Position numbers and translations under genes: made by a program. The notes under the pieces were generated by a model. That model was given only the letters and a program-made list of their open reading frames with translations. It ran no database searches and was not told the DNA's origin. 64,000 nt of DNA from Diogma glabrata (lineage: Eukaryota; Arthropoda; Insecta; Diptera; Cylindrotomidae). Below are positions 11,413 through 22,621 of this stretch, one piece after another. The stretch spans positions 222,071,517 to 222,135,516 of the forward strand of contig OY856188.1 in assembly GCA_963693315.1 (NCBI GenBank), given 5' to 3'. How positions within the stretch are numbered: the first letter of the stretch is position 1; each line of letters starts with the position of its first letter.

Positions 11413-12875
11413 ACCGGAAGTGTGTCAAAAAAATCGAAAAAGTGTCAAAACAAGGAAATTTGCATATTTTTTGCTTAAAAAACGTTCATTTTAAGTGATT
11501 ACGAGTAGGAACATTAAATTTGGAGAAATCTTGATGGGGATTGGTATGTGAGACGAAAATCTAGATTATTGCATTATAAGTTTGTCAAAAAAATGTTGTC
11601 AAGTGTGTCAAAAGAAAGATTTTTATTTATTTTTTTACCTAATTTTTTGGAAAAAAAATAAAATTAATTATTTGTTTGAAATGAAGTTTTATTATTATTA
11701 TTGAGAATTATGGCATTATAAGTTTGTCAAAAAAATGTTGTCAAGTGTGTCAAAAGAAAGATTTTTATTTATTTTTTTACCCAATTTTTTGGAAAACAAG
11801 AAAATTGTTGGTTTGAAATGAAATTTTATTATTATTATTGAGAATTATGGCATCATAAGTTTATCAGAAAAATGTTGTCAAGTGTGTCAAAAGATTTTTA
11901 ATTAGTTTTTTACCCAATTTTTGGAAAAAAATAAAATTGTTTCTTTGAAATGAAATTTTTTTTATTATTATTGAGAATTATGGCATTATAAGTTTGTCAA
12001 AACATGTTGTCAAGTGTGTCAAAAGAACGGTTTTTATTTATTTTTTACCCATTTTTTTACAAAAAAATAAAATTAATGATTTGTGACATGATATTTTATT
12101 ATTATTATAGAGAATTATGGCATTATAAGTTTGTCAAAAAATAATGTCAAGTGTGTCAAAAAATGATTTCATTTATTTTTTTAGCCAATTTTTTGGAAGA
12201 AAATGTAGCTGTTTTTATGACGTAAATGTAATTTAAAATGAAATTGGACATGGAAATTTTTGAATTTGTTATAGTTTTGGAAATATTTTTGGAATTTTGA
12301 AAAAGTTTGTATTATTGATTTTGTAATAATTTTTACAATATTTTTAGAATTTCGGCAAAAGTTTTAATTTTTGGAATATTTTTAGAATTTTGGAAAATTT
12401 TTAATTTTTGATATTATGATAATTTTTGGAATTTTGAAAAAATTTTCAATTTTTGATTTTGTAATAATTTTTGCAATATATTTAGAATGTTGGAAAAAGT
12501 TTGAATTTTTAAGAATTTTTGAAATATTATTGGAATTTAGAAAAAATTTAAATATTTGATATTATTCTAATTTTTGGAATATTTTTGGAATTTTGAAAAA
12601 GTTTGGTTTTATTTAATTTAACAGTATTTTTGGAATTTTGATTATAATTTTCCGGCAACGTATTGATGTTTCGTGTTAGTTTTGTAATAAATTTTTAAAC
12701 AGCGATAAAAAATACTAGTACTTTAACAAAGAGTTTTGTTTGATATACATCGCTGCCCAAAACTAAAAACCATGTCCTCATAAAAGTTTTTTGCCGAAAA
12801 CTATATCAAAATCCTCAACCCAGACCGAAGTCTCGATATCTCAGAGCTGTGAGATTTCAGCCCCTCCATATTTTA
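11413..12875 (+). repeat. composite satellite-core repeat, copy A
   Basis: Begins ACCGGAAGTGTGTCAAAA, the same word as at 42540 and 51970. Then come four tandem units of 133-137 bp (unit starts GAGAATTATGGCATTATAAG at 11703, 11840, 11973, 12110). A second AT-rich array follows (about 12235-12640) with words like AATATTTTTRGAATTTTG and TTTTTGATTTTGTAATAATT. Last is the family tail (12650-12875: CGGCAACGTATTGATG..., CCCAGACCGAAGTC, CAGCCCCTCCATATTTT). The head segment present in copies B and C is missing; the jockey-like LINE abuts the truncation. No coding capacity. Confidence 0.85.
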
Positions 12876-13750
12876 TTTACTTAAATTTTAAAATATTATT
12901 CATATAATATATGTACTCAATGTAGATATAAAATATAGATATATTCAAATATCATCTTACTTACTTTTTATCACTTATATCACAAATTTTTCTTTTTTTA
13001 ATTTCACAGCTCGCCATTTTCTTAGTTTTTGTTTTGTTGATAAACGATTTTAAAATTAAACAAAATTTTCTTTTCTTTAAGTTGTCAATTTGCTTGCCAT
13101 AATTTTTTGTATTGATTTATCTGTCTCATGTTGTGTTCTCTTTTTAAAATAATTGTTTTCAGCGCTGAAATTACTGTAGTGGACTATGGGCTTAACAATA
13201 AAAAAAATTTACTAACAATTAAAATCTATTAACAATCGAAAGGAACTTATATTTCTATTTTTAATTTATATTTTTATTTATATTTTATATAATATTTTAG
13301 TATAATAAATATTTATTTTAATATAATTTTTAATTCAATTTTATTTTTCTTTATTTTACTTAAAAATTCTTATAATAAAATCAAACACTCACTCAATTAT
13401 TCTGCGTTGATTGGTTGATTCCAAGTTGATCCAAGAACGATCATATTTTCCTCATTACACATTTTGCAAAATTCATATCATCATTTCTAACAGGTTATTC
13501 AACTTCCAAACTGGTTCTCCTAGTACACATTATTATAATTTCCCCTTATTTTAGTTTCCAGATAATAAATTTGATTTTAAATTCATCTAAAACATGTTTT
13601 CTTTATTTTTGTTTTATTAATTAGGATCGGTTGAACAGTTTTGAACTTATTTCGAATATTTTGTTTTAAATTTTATATTATCTTTAATTGCCCAAAGTTT
13701 GCACCATCTTAACCATGCTAAAAATTCATCGAGCATTACTGGACATGCTC
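12876..13750. other. AT-rich interval, nothing identified
   Basis: Long A/T runs and no frame or repeat I can support. Confidence 0.5.
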
Positions 13751-13875
13751 CTTTACATCACAACTTGATAGATCCGTATTTTAATCTAACCTTTACATCA
13801 GAACTTAACCTTTATACACAACTCAACCAATCTTAACCTTTACATCACAACTTGATAGATCCGTATTTTAATCTA
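13751..13875 (+). repeat. 38-bp direct repeat, period 87
   Basis: CTTTACATCACAACTTGATA... is identical over 38 bases at 13751-13788 and 13838-13875, with partial extra copies of AACCTTTAYA between. A recent local duplication. Confidence 0.85.
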
Positions 13876-14209
13876 GGATATTACAAAACTGATCCTTTTG
13901 ATAGCTTTGTACTCTGAAATCCGTGTAATTATGTATGAAGTGACCAGAGTTTCCCAAATAATAATTATAATATTGTTTTTAATTGTTCAATATCCATACT
14001 TCTTCGATCTCTATCCCTAGCAAAACCATATATATCTTGATAGTATTGATGAATATATTTGCATTATTTAAGAAATTTCATAAGGTTCTAACTTTCATGA
14101 AAGCGTTAATTGTTTTTTTTTATTGCAGCACTCAATCATTTTCATTCACACATATATGTATACACAAAATTACAACTAATTTATACAAAAAAAATTTATT
14201 TATTTTATT
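13876..14209. other. AT-rich interval, nothing identified
   Basis: Two overlapping short open frames on the plus strand with composition typical of AT-rich noise. No similarity recognised. Confidence 0.5.
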
Positions 14210-14840
14210 CAATTAAAACTACGACTCTATGCTTGGAAAATCTCAAGCCACTATATTTACCCGTTACAAGTTCACCTGTTGCCAAAAAAACTTGCAATGG
14301 CGAGGTTTTTAGGACACGGCTATCGTGTACTGGACCCGGCCATTTAGCGTCACCACTTGTGAAGATTTCTTTTGCATTGCAGGTAGCTTGTACATTTACA
14401 CTAAAAAAAAATTCATCAAAAATCTGATTTTGTTGCGAACGTAAATTTTTTGATGCAAACGTAAATTCTTTGATGCAAATAAAGTCATTTATACTAAATA
14501 AAGGCATATTTGTGGTACACATTTATTATTTGTAATAAAGAAAAAATTTAATTAAGTGTATTTGCAACCATAGCTGTTTGTATTGTAATAAATTTGTTTC
14601 CTTTTGTGATGAAATAAAAGTCTGACTGTTTAAAATACGTTTGAGGTGAACGTACATTTTTCTTTGAGTGTACACTCGTGAAACCCTTTATATTGACGTA
14701 TTCATCGCCATGATATTTTGGCTTGGGAATCGGTGCATGTGTACTGTCTATAGCTCCCGGAAAATTGAATTTAGCATTCCATTCGGATTTTGCGATCCTT
14801 ATGTCCTCTGCTGTTTTTGAGAACTTACTCCTCTGCTGTT
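14210..14840 (-). pseudogene. PIF/Harbinger-like transposase fragment, split by a MITE
   Basis: DDE_Tnp_4 (HARBI1-like) transposase on the minus strand. The upstream part (14840-14673) reads 'RIAKSEWNAKFNFPGAIDST', then 'HAPIPKPKYHGDEYVNIKGF'; GAIDxTH holds the first catalytic Asp. The downstream part (about 14396-14230) reads 'VNVQATCNAKEIFTS' and 'DAKWPGPVHDSRVL', with the second catalytic Asp in HDSRVL. The third acidic residue and the C-terminus are absent. The two parts are separated by a 272-bp element; removing it with one TA restores a continuous reading frame across ...KGFTSV|NVQ.... A 24-bp direct duplication (TTCTCAAAAACAGCAGAGG at about 14801 and 14826 on the plus strand) marks the 5' side. 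Dead copy. Its MYB-like partner gene is not seen. Confidence 0.85.
14399..14670. mobile_element. TA-flanked MITE inside Harbinger transposase
   Basis: Bounded by TA at 14397-14398 and 14671-14672. Inverted ends CACTAAAAAAAAA and, on the other strand, CACTCAAAGAAAA. It contains CGTAAATTTTTTGATGCAAA twice. No coding capacity. A TA target with CACT ends suggests a Tc1/mariner-type mobilizing source, as for 17402-18739. Confidence 0.8.
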
Positions 14841-14883
14841 TTTGAGAATGAACTTCTCAATCTTCATCATTATTTTGTCCATT

Positions 14884-15242
14884 AAAAATGGTGATAGAAA
14901 CAAATGCCTTGAAAAAATTGTTGAGGTATTGAGTTAGATCGCGATCTGCGATCATTACCTCTAGTGGGAGTTCTAGATCTTGACCTAGATGAATCGGATA
15001 ATTTTTGGCTAATTGACGATAACTGAATTTCCAGCTTTTTATTCTGTAGTTCTAAATTTTTAAATTGCTGTTGCAATAAAGAGATTTCCAAATTTGATTT
15101 AGCAGAATTATCATTGGAAGGTTCAAAGTACTGCGAAGGTTGTGCAACTTGAAAAATTGATGGAGTCATCAAAGCACAGAATACAGCATCTGTAGTGACG
15201 GCTACAGCGTCAAAAACGTCATTACTAGGAGCAATAGCGGTT
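14884..15242 (-). pseudogene. inverted Gypsy gag fragment
   Basis: About 356 bases that are the reverse complement of 16322-16680 in the Gypsy gag region (shared 'SAKSNLEISLLQQQFKNLEL', 'DSSRSRSR', 'NDRRSRSN'). It is placed head-to-head with the main element. The basic Ser-Arg stretch precedes the zinc knuckle, which is cut at 'GICFYHHF'. It ends exactly where the truncated 5' LTR starts, so a rearrangement joined the two. Slight divergence (for example TPTRG against ISSRG) shows it is not an assembly mirror image. Confidence 0.85.
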
Positions 15243-15249
15243 TTAATGA

Positions 15250-15402
15250 GAGTTAGTTTTAAGATTTATATTAAGCTCTATACGAATATTTTGTGAAAGT
15301 AAATATTTGAAGTTATAAGCAACAGATCACGATCTACGTGAACAGTAACTTTTGGAATTGGAATAAATTATTGGATTATATAGCTACAACCAAAAGCTAT
15401 AA
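15250..15402 (+). repeat. 5' LTR remnant
   Basis: AGATTTATATTAAGCTCTAT...AGTAAATATTTGAAG matches the end of the 3' LTR (22088-22237) with several differences. Only the last 150 bases survive; the U3 part has been replaced by the inverted gag segment. Confidence 0.8.
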
Positions 15403-15403
15403 T

Positions 15404-15416
15404 TGGTGACCCCGAC
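15404..15416 (+). promoter_or_regulatory. primer binding site (tRNA-Trp type)
   Basis: TGGTGACCCCGAC follows the LTR end by 1-2 bases. It is complementary to the CCA-bearing 3' end of tRNA-Trp, as known for CsRn1-type elements. The bases after it diverge from a full 18-nt match. Confidence 0.75.
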
Positions 15417-15744
15417 TTTCAACAGGAACACAACTATAAATATTTAGAAACCAAGTATTTAATTATTACTATTTAAAAAAAATTAAAAATTAAATTATTA
15501 TTATTATAATTAATTATTTATAATATACTTATTTTAATTTACTACAGTAAATTTAATTTTTAAAATATTAAAACTAAAATTAATACCTACTTATTATATC
15601 TACTTAATATTTTTCTAAATTTTAATTTATAAAATATATGCATTTAATTTATTATATGCTTATCTTGTATTAAGATATTTTTGCTCTAGATTTTTATTTT
15701 ATTTTGGTTTTCGTGATATTATTTTTGCCGAAATATTTTTTAAA

Positions 15745-16756
15745 ATGGTTGACTCGGTTCCTCCAGTACCTGGAGAGACCCCTAAAATGTTTTCGCAACG
15801 CGAATTGAATGACGCGATTGCACGAGCTGTAGCACTAGCTACCCAAAATCCAATTTCTCCTATTATTGACGATCAAGCACCTTGTAGCAGCAATGCTATA
15901 TCTAAGCCTAAAAGCGACATCGACATTAATGCCGTAGGTTTTACTCCTGCACCCTTTTGGCATACCCAACTCGATTTGTGGTTTCTTACACTTGAGGCAC
16001 AGTTCAGTAATGATCGAGTTACGAGCCAAAAATATAAATTTAGAACGTTTTGTCGCGTTCTTACCCCTGAGTTAGCCCAACTAGTTAGCGATGTCATCGC
16101 ACAACCTGATCCTAATCGTCCATATGACTCAATCAAACAAGCTATTTTCACGCGGTTAGGAAAATCTAACACTGACCGCATTCGTACTATCCTCCGTGGG
16201 ATGGATCTTGGCGATAAACGCCCATCCGAATTGTTGTGAGCAATGCGAAGTGAAGTAAAACAAAATTTTTCTGATGACACACTGAGAGTTCTATGAAGCG
16301 AAAAACTTCCTCCTCTCGTGAAAACCGCCATTGCTCATAGTAATGACGTTTTTGACGCTGTAACCGTCACTGCAGATGCTGTATTCTGTGCTTTGATGAC
16401 TCCATCAATTTTTCAAGTTGCACAACCTTCGCAGTACATGCTTTGAATCTTCCAATGATAATTCTGCTAAATCAAATTTGGAAATCTCTTTATTGCAACA
16501 GCAATTTAAAAATTTAGAACTACAGAATAAAAAGCTGGAAATTCAATCATCGTCAATTAGCCAAAAATTATCCGATTCATCTAGATCAAGATCTAGAATT
16601 TCCTCTAGAGGTAATGATCGCAGATCGCGATCTAACTCAAGACCTCCACAATTTTTTCAGGGCATTTGTTTCGATCACCATCGATTCGGTGACCTTGCTC
16701 AAAAATGCCATCCTGATTGTTCTCGTTATACTTATTTCTCTGATAATTCAAAAAAC
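15745..16756 (+). pseudogene. gag: Gypsy gag
   Basis: Structural Gag that would form the cytoplasmic retrotransposon particle. Starts at ATG 15745. Capsid-like region: 'PAPFWHTQLDLWFLTLEAQF' (W-x-LEAQF is typical), 'KYKFRTFCRVLTPELAQLV', 'YDSIKQAIFTRLGKS', 'DLGDKRPSELL'. An in-frame TGA at about 16237 and a further stop near 16293 break it; the frame resumes by 16420. The C-terminal half has a coiled-coil-like 'LQQQFKNLELQNKKLEIQ', an SR-rich basic stretch, and the knuckle C-F-D-H-H-x-F-x-x-x-A-x-x-C-x-x-x-C (about 16665-16720). Short for a full Gag only because of the breaks. The inverted partial copy at 14884-15242 comes from this region. Confidence 0.85.
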
Positions 16757-16809
16757 TAAATGGCTCACCGCATTTAGCGGAATGCGGTGACTGCCACAAT
16801 AATTACCGT

Positions 16810-17401
16810 TTGATGGTTTATGATACCATCACTGATCTTAAATTTCTTATCGATACCGGTGCCGAGGTATCGGTAATTCCAGCTACTTCCGCTCAGAAAA
16901 TCAGTGTGAAATCAGACTTCACTCCTATTGCAGCGAATTCTACTACCGTGTCTACTTATGGGACGAAAACTTTAAAGTTGAGTTTAGGTCTTCGACGTTC
17001 ATTCGTTCACTCTTTTATCATCGCCAGTGTCTCTGTTCCTATAGTTGGCGCTGACTTTTTGAAAAAATACGGTATTCTGGTTGATATTAAACAGAAACGA
17101 ATAATTGATCCACTGCCTGATATTTTCACATCAGCAGTCACAGCTTCTATCTCTACTCCTTCATTGTCCGTTCTTATCAATGATAAATTTTCTCGTGAAA
17201 CTAACGAGATTTTAAACGAGTTCAAAGAATTAACCTTTGACTTGGGTCTTTTTTCAGCTGTGAAACACAATGTGACACATGCGATTATAACTACTGGACC
17301 ACCAGTCTCCTGCAAAACTCGCAGACTAGCAGCTGACAAACTTAAAGCTGCAAAGACTGAATTTGACTATATGCCAGAACAAGGCATCTGTAGACCCTCT
17401 A
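16810..17401 (+). pseudogene. pol: Gypsy pol part 1: protease and start of RT
   Basis: Retropepsin-type aspartic protease: 'LKFLIDTGAEVSVIPA' (catalytic DTGA near 16855) and 'SVPIVGADFLKKYGILVDI' as the C-terminal flap/strand block. The connector 'LGLFSAVKHNVTHAIITTG' leads into the first RT residues 'EQGICRPS'. The frame then runs into the inserted TA-flanked element at 17402. Removing the element and one TA joins CCCTCTA to GTACTCAATGG and gives RPS-STQW-SSPLHLV, exactly the conserved RT start, so this insertion did not itself delete sequence. Confidence 0.9.
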
Positions 17402-18739
17402 CACTGAGAAAAAAAACACACCTTATAATTTAATCAGATTATGTTTAAATTAAAAAATCTACGGTTCTGAATAATCTAACGTAAAAGTTTTAAAATCAAT
17501 ATTGAAATGATTTTGATTCAAATGTTTTTTCGGAGTTAGAGTAGAAAATTTTAAAACTAAAATATTTGATTTTGATATTAAAATGTTTCTCTTACATTCA
17601 ATAGTGCTACACTTTAAATTTTAATCGGTTCAACTTAAGTTAAAAAATTTTTACGAAAAACCATTGAATTAAAAATTTACGTTTTACAAACAAAATTGGA
17701 TCTTTTTGATTTTAAAACAATACTTTACTCTTTGACAGACCAAAATTAAAAATCTAATATTGTGTTATCGATGGTTTCAAAACATTAGTTTTGGAGAAAA
17801 CTACATAGATTTTGTCAAAATAATTATAAATTTTAATTTGTAAAGTAAACCTTGGTAGACACTATATTTTCTTTAATTATATATTAAAATAGTTATTGAA
17901 CGAGTGCGATTTCAAAGCTAGTTTTCTGTTCTCAAAGGTAAGTAATATATCATGTTTTTTATTAAGATAGTTTTCAATCCAATGAATTTTGTAATTATTC
18001 TTTCCTTAGTTGTTGAGATTATTCAGCGGGGCCAATGGTTTATTATTTACATTTTTGGAAACTCAAACAAACGTCAATACAAAATATCATTGATGTCATT
18101 TCTTTTTCTGGACTCGAGCAGAATTGTGATGATAGAGGAAAACATTATGATGTTAGAGGATTTATTAAACATAATCAGTTTATTTACTTGTTTGATGCAG
18201 GAAGTTTTAGTGTAGTGCACTTATAAGTTTTCCAAATACATCATGTTCAACCAAAATGACTTATAATAAAAAAGAAATATACAGTTCCAGTACTGGGTTT
18301 TAAATTCCAAGAAATATTAGTTAAACTAATTTTACATTATACCCCTTTTTTGTAATAATTATATTGAATTAAATTCAAATAAAAATAGTCGCGATACACA
18401 CATAATATATTTTGATCTATTTATTTATTGAAAATAGAATTAGTTTTTTATACCTAAATTTGATTTACAGAAATCAAAAATGTCCCATTTAGATATATCA
18501 TCTTTCAGTTTTAAATTAAAAGTTATCAATTTAATAAATATAAATGATAAGCTTTTATTTTAAAAGTGTGTAGTTTTATTTTCAAATTGAGCTGCTTTAA
18601 ATATTTCTTTAAAAATAGTAATTTAATATCAAAAATTAATTTTTTAAAACTACAATTTCCACGTTTAGTATGATTTCATATTTATTTATTTTTGAATTAA
18701 AATGTTTTTTTTGATTTTATGTTGGTTTTTTTCTCAGTG
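17402..18739. mobile_element. 1338-bp TA-flanked element in Gypsy pol
   Basis: TA at 17400-17401 and 18740-18741. Perfect terminal inverted repeat CACTGAGAAAAAAA over about 14 bases, with no long inverted arms beyond it. No transposase is seen. The interior (about 17885-18230) has lower A/T bias, a GTAAGT donor-like site (17938) and TTCTTTCCTTAG (about 18010) before a 70-codon open stretch (to 18226), with a second TTTGATGCAG acceptor-like site near 18200. I do not recognise the encoded peptide. The outer parts are AT-rich and repetitive in wording. Confidence 0.85.
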
Positions 18740-18741
18740 TA

Positions 18742-20165
18742 GTACTCAATGGTCCAGTCCACTTCACTTGGTCGAAAAGAAAACATGTGGTTTTCGTGTT
18801 TGCGGTGATTAACGTGGCTTAAATAAAGTCACAGTCCCCGACAAATTTAACATTCCTTTTCTTCAGGATTTTTCGCCAAAACTTGCAGGTTGCACTATTT
18901 TCTCGACTATCGACCTAGTGCGAGCTTACCACCAAATTCCTATTGAGCCGTCTGATATTCCTAATACAGCTATCTCTACACCATTTGGACTTTTCGAATT
19001 CACCCGAATGGGATTCGGCTTAAGAAACGCTGGTCAAACGCTTCAGCGACACATGCACACCATTTTACGTGGTTTAGATTTCTGATTCGTCTATTTAGAC
19101 GACCTACTTGTCGCATCTAAGTCCTATGTCAAACACTTATGACATCTTAAGGTCATCTTTCAAAAATTGCAAGATGCTGGTATGATCATTAACCATAACA
19201 ACTGCAACTTCGCACAACAGGAAATTAATTTCTTAGGTCATACCATTGATTCTAACGGAATTAGACCAACGAAAGAACGAGTGGATGTTATTTCCGATTT
19301 TCTCACTCCTCAAATGGTCAAACAACTACGTCAATTTCTCGCAATGATCAATTTTTATCGACGTTTTATTCCTCACGCTATCGATGATCAAGCCATTTTA
19401 AATGATTTCTTAAAAGACTCAAAAAAGAACGACATACGACCTATTAACTGGTCGGAATCTTCTCTTCAAGCTTCCACAAATTGTAAAAAGCAACTCAGCG
19501 ATGCTACGGTGCTCGCTCATCCTTCCTTAGATGCCCAACTTGCTATTATGGTCGACGCTTCCGACAAAGCAGTTAGTGCAGTCGTTCAACAACTGATCAC
19601 CGATTCATGGCAGCATCTGATTTCGGTTAGACTAACCGAAACTCAACAGCGCTACAGCGCTTATGATCGTGAACTTTTGGCAGCTTATTTAGCCATTAAA
19701 CACTTTCGTTACCTTCTAGAAGGGCGAAATTTTAACCTATTCACGGATCATAAACCTTTAATTTATGCATTGTCGCAAAATCCAGACAAAGCTAGTCCTA
19801 GACAATTTAGACATCTGGATTTTATCAGCCAGTTTACAACTGACATACGACATATTTCTGGAATTGACAATGTTGTTGCTGACGTCTTGTCACGCATTGA
19901 ACAAATCCAGCTACCTGAGAGCATCGACTATTCGGCAATTGCTAATGCTCAAGCTACTGATTCAGAGTTGAAGGAACTACTTTCGGAAAATAGCACGACG
20001 CTTAAATTTCAACAGTTTCCTCTATTCCTTCACTCTAACAAATTTATTTTTTGTGAGGTTTCAACGAGGAAACTACGTCCATTTATTCCAAAACAGTTTC
20101 GTCAAAGCGTTTTCGTGCAAATGCACATCATTTCTCATCCGGAATCAATTCTTCTATTAAATTAC
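18742..20165 (+). pseudogene. pol: Gypsy pol part 2: RT and RNase H
   Basis: Reverse transcriptase motifs: '[17 protein letters not shown]', '[17 protein letters not shown]' (first catalytic Asp), '[18 protein letters not shown]', 'FVYLDDLLVASKS' (YLDD, about 19090-19110) and 'FLGHTIDSNGIRP'. Thumb/connection: 'LRQFLAMINFYRRFIPHA'. RNase H follows: 'IMVDASDKAVSAVVQQ', 'YSAYDRELLAAYLAIKHFRY', 'FTDHKPLIYAL' and 'ISGIDNVVADVLSRI'. Stops occur near 18811 (VCGD-stop), 19083 (LDF-stop) and 19141. Downstream, 333 codons are open (19167-20168), containing the end of RT, RNase H and the start of the integrase zinc domain. Polymerase and RNase H catalytic residues are present but the frame is broken. 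Confidence 0.9.
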
Positions 20166-21345
20166 TGACTGACGCCGTGGTTTGCCGTCAATAAAACAAG
20201 ATGTCCGGGAAATGACTCGAAACTGTTTACAGTGTCATAAATCGAAAATTTCACGACACACTCGATCTTCCCTATCTAATTATTCTTCAACTTCAGAACG
20301 ATTTTCCAATGTTCATTTAGATATTATTTGACCGATGCCTTCATCTGGAGGACAACGGTATTGTGTAACTCTGATCGACAGATACACAAGATGGCCCGAA
20401 GCAATTCCGATCTCAGAAATTACGGCTGCAACTGTGGCTACAGTTCGCTACAGCTGTTTATTCTTGGTGGATATCTCGCTTTGGGGTTCCAAATTGTGAC
20501 CGATCGAGGATCACAATTTGAATCTCAGTTATATGCTGAACTTTCAAAGCTGTTAGGTTTCTAACATTGACGAACCACAGCTTATAATCCTAAATGTAAT
20601 GGCATGATCGAACGTTTTCATCGAACATTGAAAGCGGCCATAATGTGTCACGATCGACAAGATTGGACACGTACTCTCCCTACTATACTTCTTGGACTGC
20701 GTACAACTTTTTGGGAAGATTTTAAATCTACCTCCACGTAATTAGTGTATGGATCTACCTTACGCTTGCCGGGACACTTTTTATCGGAACATACGACATT
20801 GGTTCCACAGTCAGATTTTGTAGCTAACCTCAAGCTACAGTTCAACAATCTCCGACCTTTTACTTCTTCTCGTCACTCGAATGATAACGTTTTTGTTTTC
20901 AATGATTTGAAGACCTGCTCACACGTTTTTCTCAGAGTTGACACGGTCCGAAGGTCATTGCAACAACCCTACCATGGACCCAATCTCGTCATCAATCGTG
21001 ATTGCAAAACTTTCACTATAGATATTAGAGGAAGAATGGCTAAAGTTAGTTTCGACAGACCTAAACCCAGCTATCATGGAGAGCACTAAGTCTAAACGAT
21101 CCCAGATCAACCATTCACCGATAATATCTAGTTCTCCTCAGCACTGTTCTTCGATATCTGTTTCGAATTCTACGGAACAGGGTCACATCTCTAACTCCGA
21201 TCCTTCTTCAATTTTAATTTCGAGCACTCCGATAAAAATTAAAAAAACAGTGCGATTTAACTTACAACCTCAAACCTTTGTTACTAGGTCTGGTCGGACC
21301 GCACCTCCATCATCTCGCCTTATTACGCAACAAGCCTTTATATAG
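20166..21345 (+). pseudogene. pol: Gypsy pol part 3: integrase and C-terminal tail
   Basis: Integrase inserting the cDNA. A 'HPE/HPG' histidine (about 20140) and 'NCLQCHKSKISRHTR' (CxxC of the HHCC domain) precede the core. Core acidic residues: Asp in 'FSNVHLDII' (before a stop at about 20330), Asp in 'IVTDRGSQFESQLYAELSK', and Glu in 'GMIERFHRTLKAA'. Then 'VYGSTLRLPGHFL' and 'TVRRSLQQPYHGP' lead to a GPY-like end. A frameshift near 21076 puts the tail in another frame: 'KKTVRFNLQPQTFVTRSGR', the usual TRSGR ending of this Pol group, stopping at 21345. At least three stops or shifts. The tail is not a separate gene. Confidence 0.85.
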
Positions 21346-21473
21346 CAAACTTTTTAATTTGTTAATTTTATTTCGATATTTTTACTCTGCTTTAAATCTC
21401 TCTACATATGCTCTCTACCCACAGCATATAAACACATTTTTAGCGTGATATTGCTGTATGACAATATCACTGA

Positions 21474-21481
21474 TAAGGGGG
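21474..21481 (+). promoter_or_regulatory. polypurine tract
   Basis: GATAAGGGGG directly before TGTATGTGGCG, where plus-strand synthesis would start and the 3' LTR begins. Confidence 0.7.
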
Positions 21482-22237
21482 TGTATGTGGCGTATATGAA
21501 AACTAAAAAATTTAAAAATCTAATCTAGTTGTTAAGAAAACGTTGTTCCAATTAGTTTCATTTTTATTTAAACGATGAAGAAATGTTATTAGTAAATATT
21601 TTTATAATTTAACGGTGATAAAACATATTAGTTTTTATTAAATTTGTTTATGTCTTATCAATAAATGATAAAAGATTACAATTGAATTTATTCAAGTTTT
21701 ATGTTTGACATATGATCGTGAAAAGTTTTGTTTTCACCGTCATCTGCAAAGATATTGCAGAATGTAACATTGCAATTTGCATTAATTCTTTTCTAAAATA
21801 TTAAATATTGTGATATATGTTATAATATATCAACTAAATTAATCAAGAGTTGTTTTTAATTATGTATCTTTATTCTTCACATTTTTTAAATGGAAATATA
21901 TTTGAACATAATTTGTTATATATATGTCATCCTGCTTTTAATTGATTGAATTGAAGATCTATGCATCAATGTGGATCTTCCCTTGAATTACGTTTTTAAG
22001 TAATATTGTTAACGATGCAGCATCAATGAAACAGATTATATTTCAATAAATATTAGCTCTAATTATAAAGGCTAATTTCCTTTATGACATCATTAAGATT
22101 TATACTAAGCTCTATACGAATATTTTGTCAAAGTAAATATTTGAAGCTACAAACAACGAATCAAGATCCAGTGAACAATAGCGCGAATGACTAGCTATAC
22201 TCAATTAATATTATATAGTGCGAACAACAAGCTATAC
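21482..22237 (+). repeat. 3' LTR
   Basis: Starts TGTATGTGGCGTATATG after the PPT. The end is placed at about 22237 by alignment of AGCTATACT with the 5' remnant's AGCTATAAT before the PBS. About 755 bp. The 3' border is uncertain by a few bases, and no target duplication can be given because the 5' LTR start is lost. Confidence 0.75.
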
Positions 22238-22621
22238 TGCTACCATGAAAACTAGACGCAATACACAAATGACTTATTTGTTGTAAAATATACCCAAATA
22301 AAAAGTACAATTGGATTAAGATACAACCTAAATGTTGATAATTTTCAAATTTGATTAAATAATAGAATAACGGTTGGAGAATGAACAAATAACTATTAAT
22401 TTACATCTCACAAAGAGAGATTTATTAATGTCTTTGTCAGAGATTAATCAATTCCCTATATTCAAACTTTGATTTTTGTTTTGCATAAAAATATAGAAAA
22501 TTTCATTTTTTGTACAGTACAAAAAATAAGTATTTTTGGGAGTTATCACGATAATCCAATGCAATACACAAACAACGTATTTTTTTTTAAATATACCTTA
22601 ACAAAAATTGTCATTTCTGGT
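22238..22621. other. AT-rich interval, nothing identified
   Basis: No frame or repeat supported. Confidence 0.5.

Larger units (their letters stand above)
15250..22237 (+). mobile_element. CsRn1-like Ty3/Gypsy LTR retrotransposon
   Basis: Order: truncated 5' LTR (15250-15402), PBS, gag, protease, RT, RNase H, integrase, PPT, 3' LTR. A PBS reading TGGTGACCCCGAC (complement of a tRNA-Trp 3' end) and a C-x2-H...C-x3-C Gag knuckle are both traits of the CsRn1/Kabuki group. Coding parts have several stops and frameshifts and a 1338-bp insertion at 17402-18739. No envelope-like ORF is present. Confidence 0.85.

Noticed and set aside
14110..14427. 105-codon plus-strand frame
   Set aside because: Shadow of the minus-strand Harbinger transposase fragment.
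21076..21345. Separate small gene after Gypsy pol
   Set aside because: It is the frameshifted C-terminal tail of Pol (TRSGR block), not an envelope or accessory gene.
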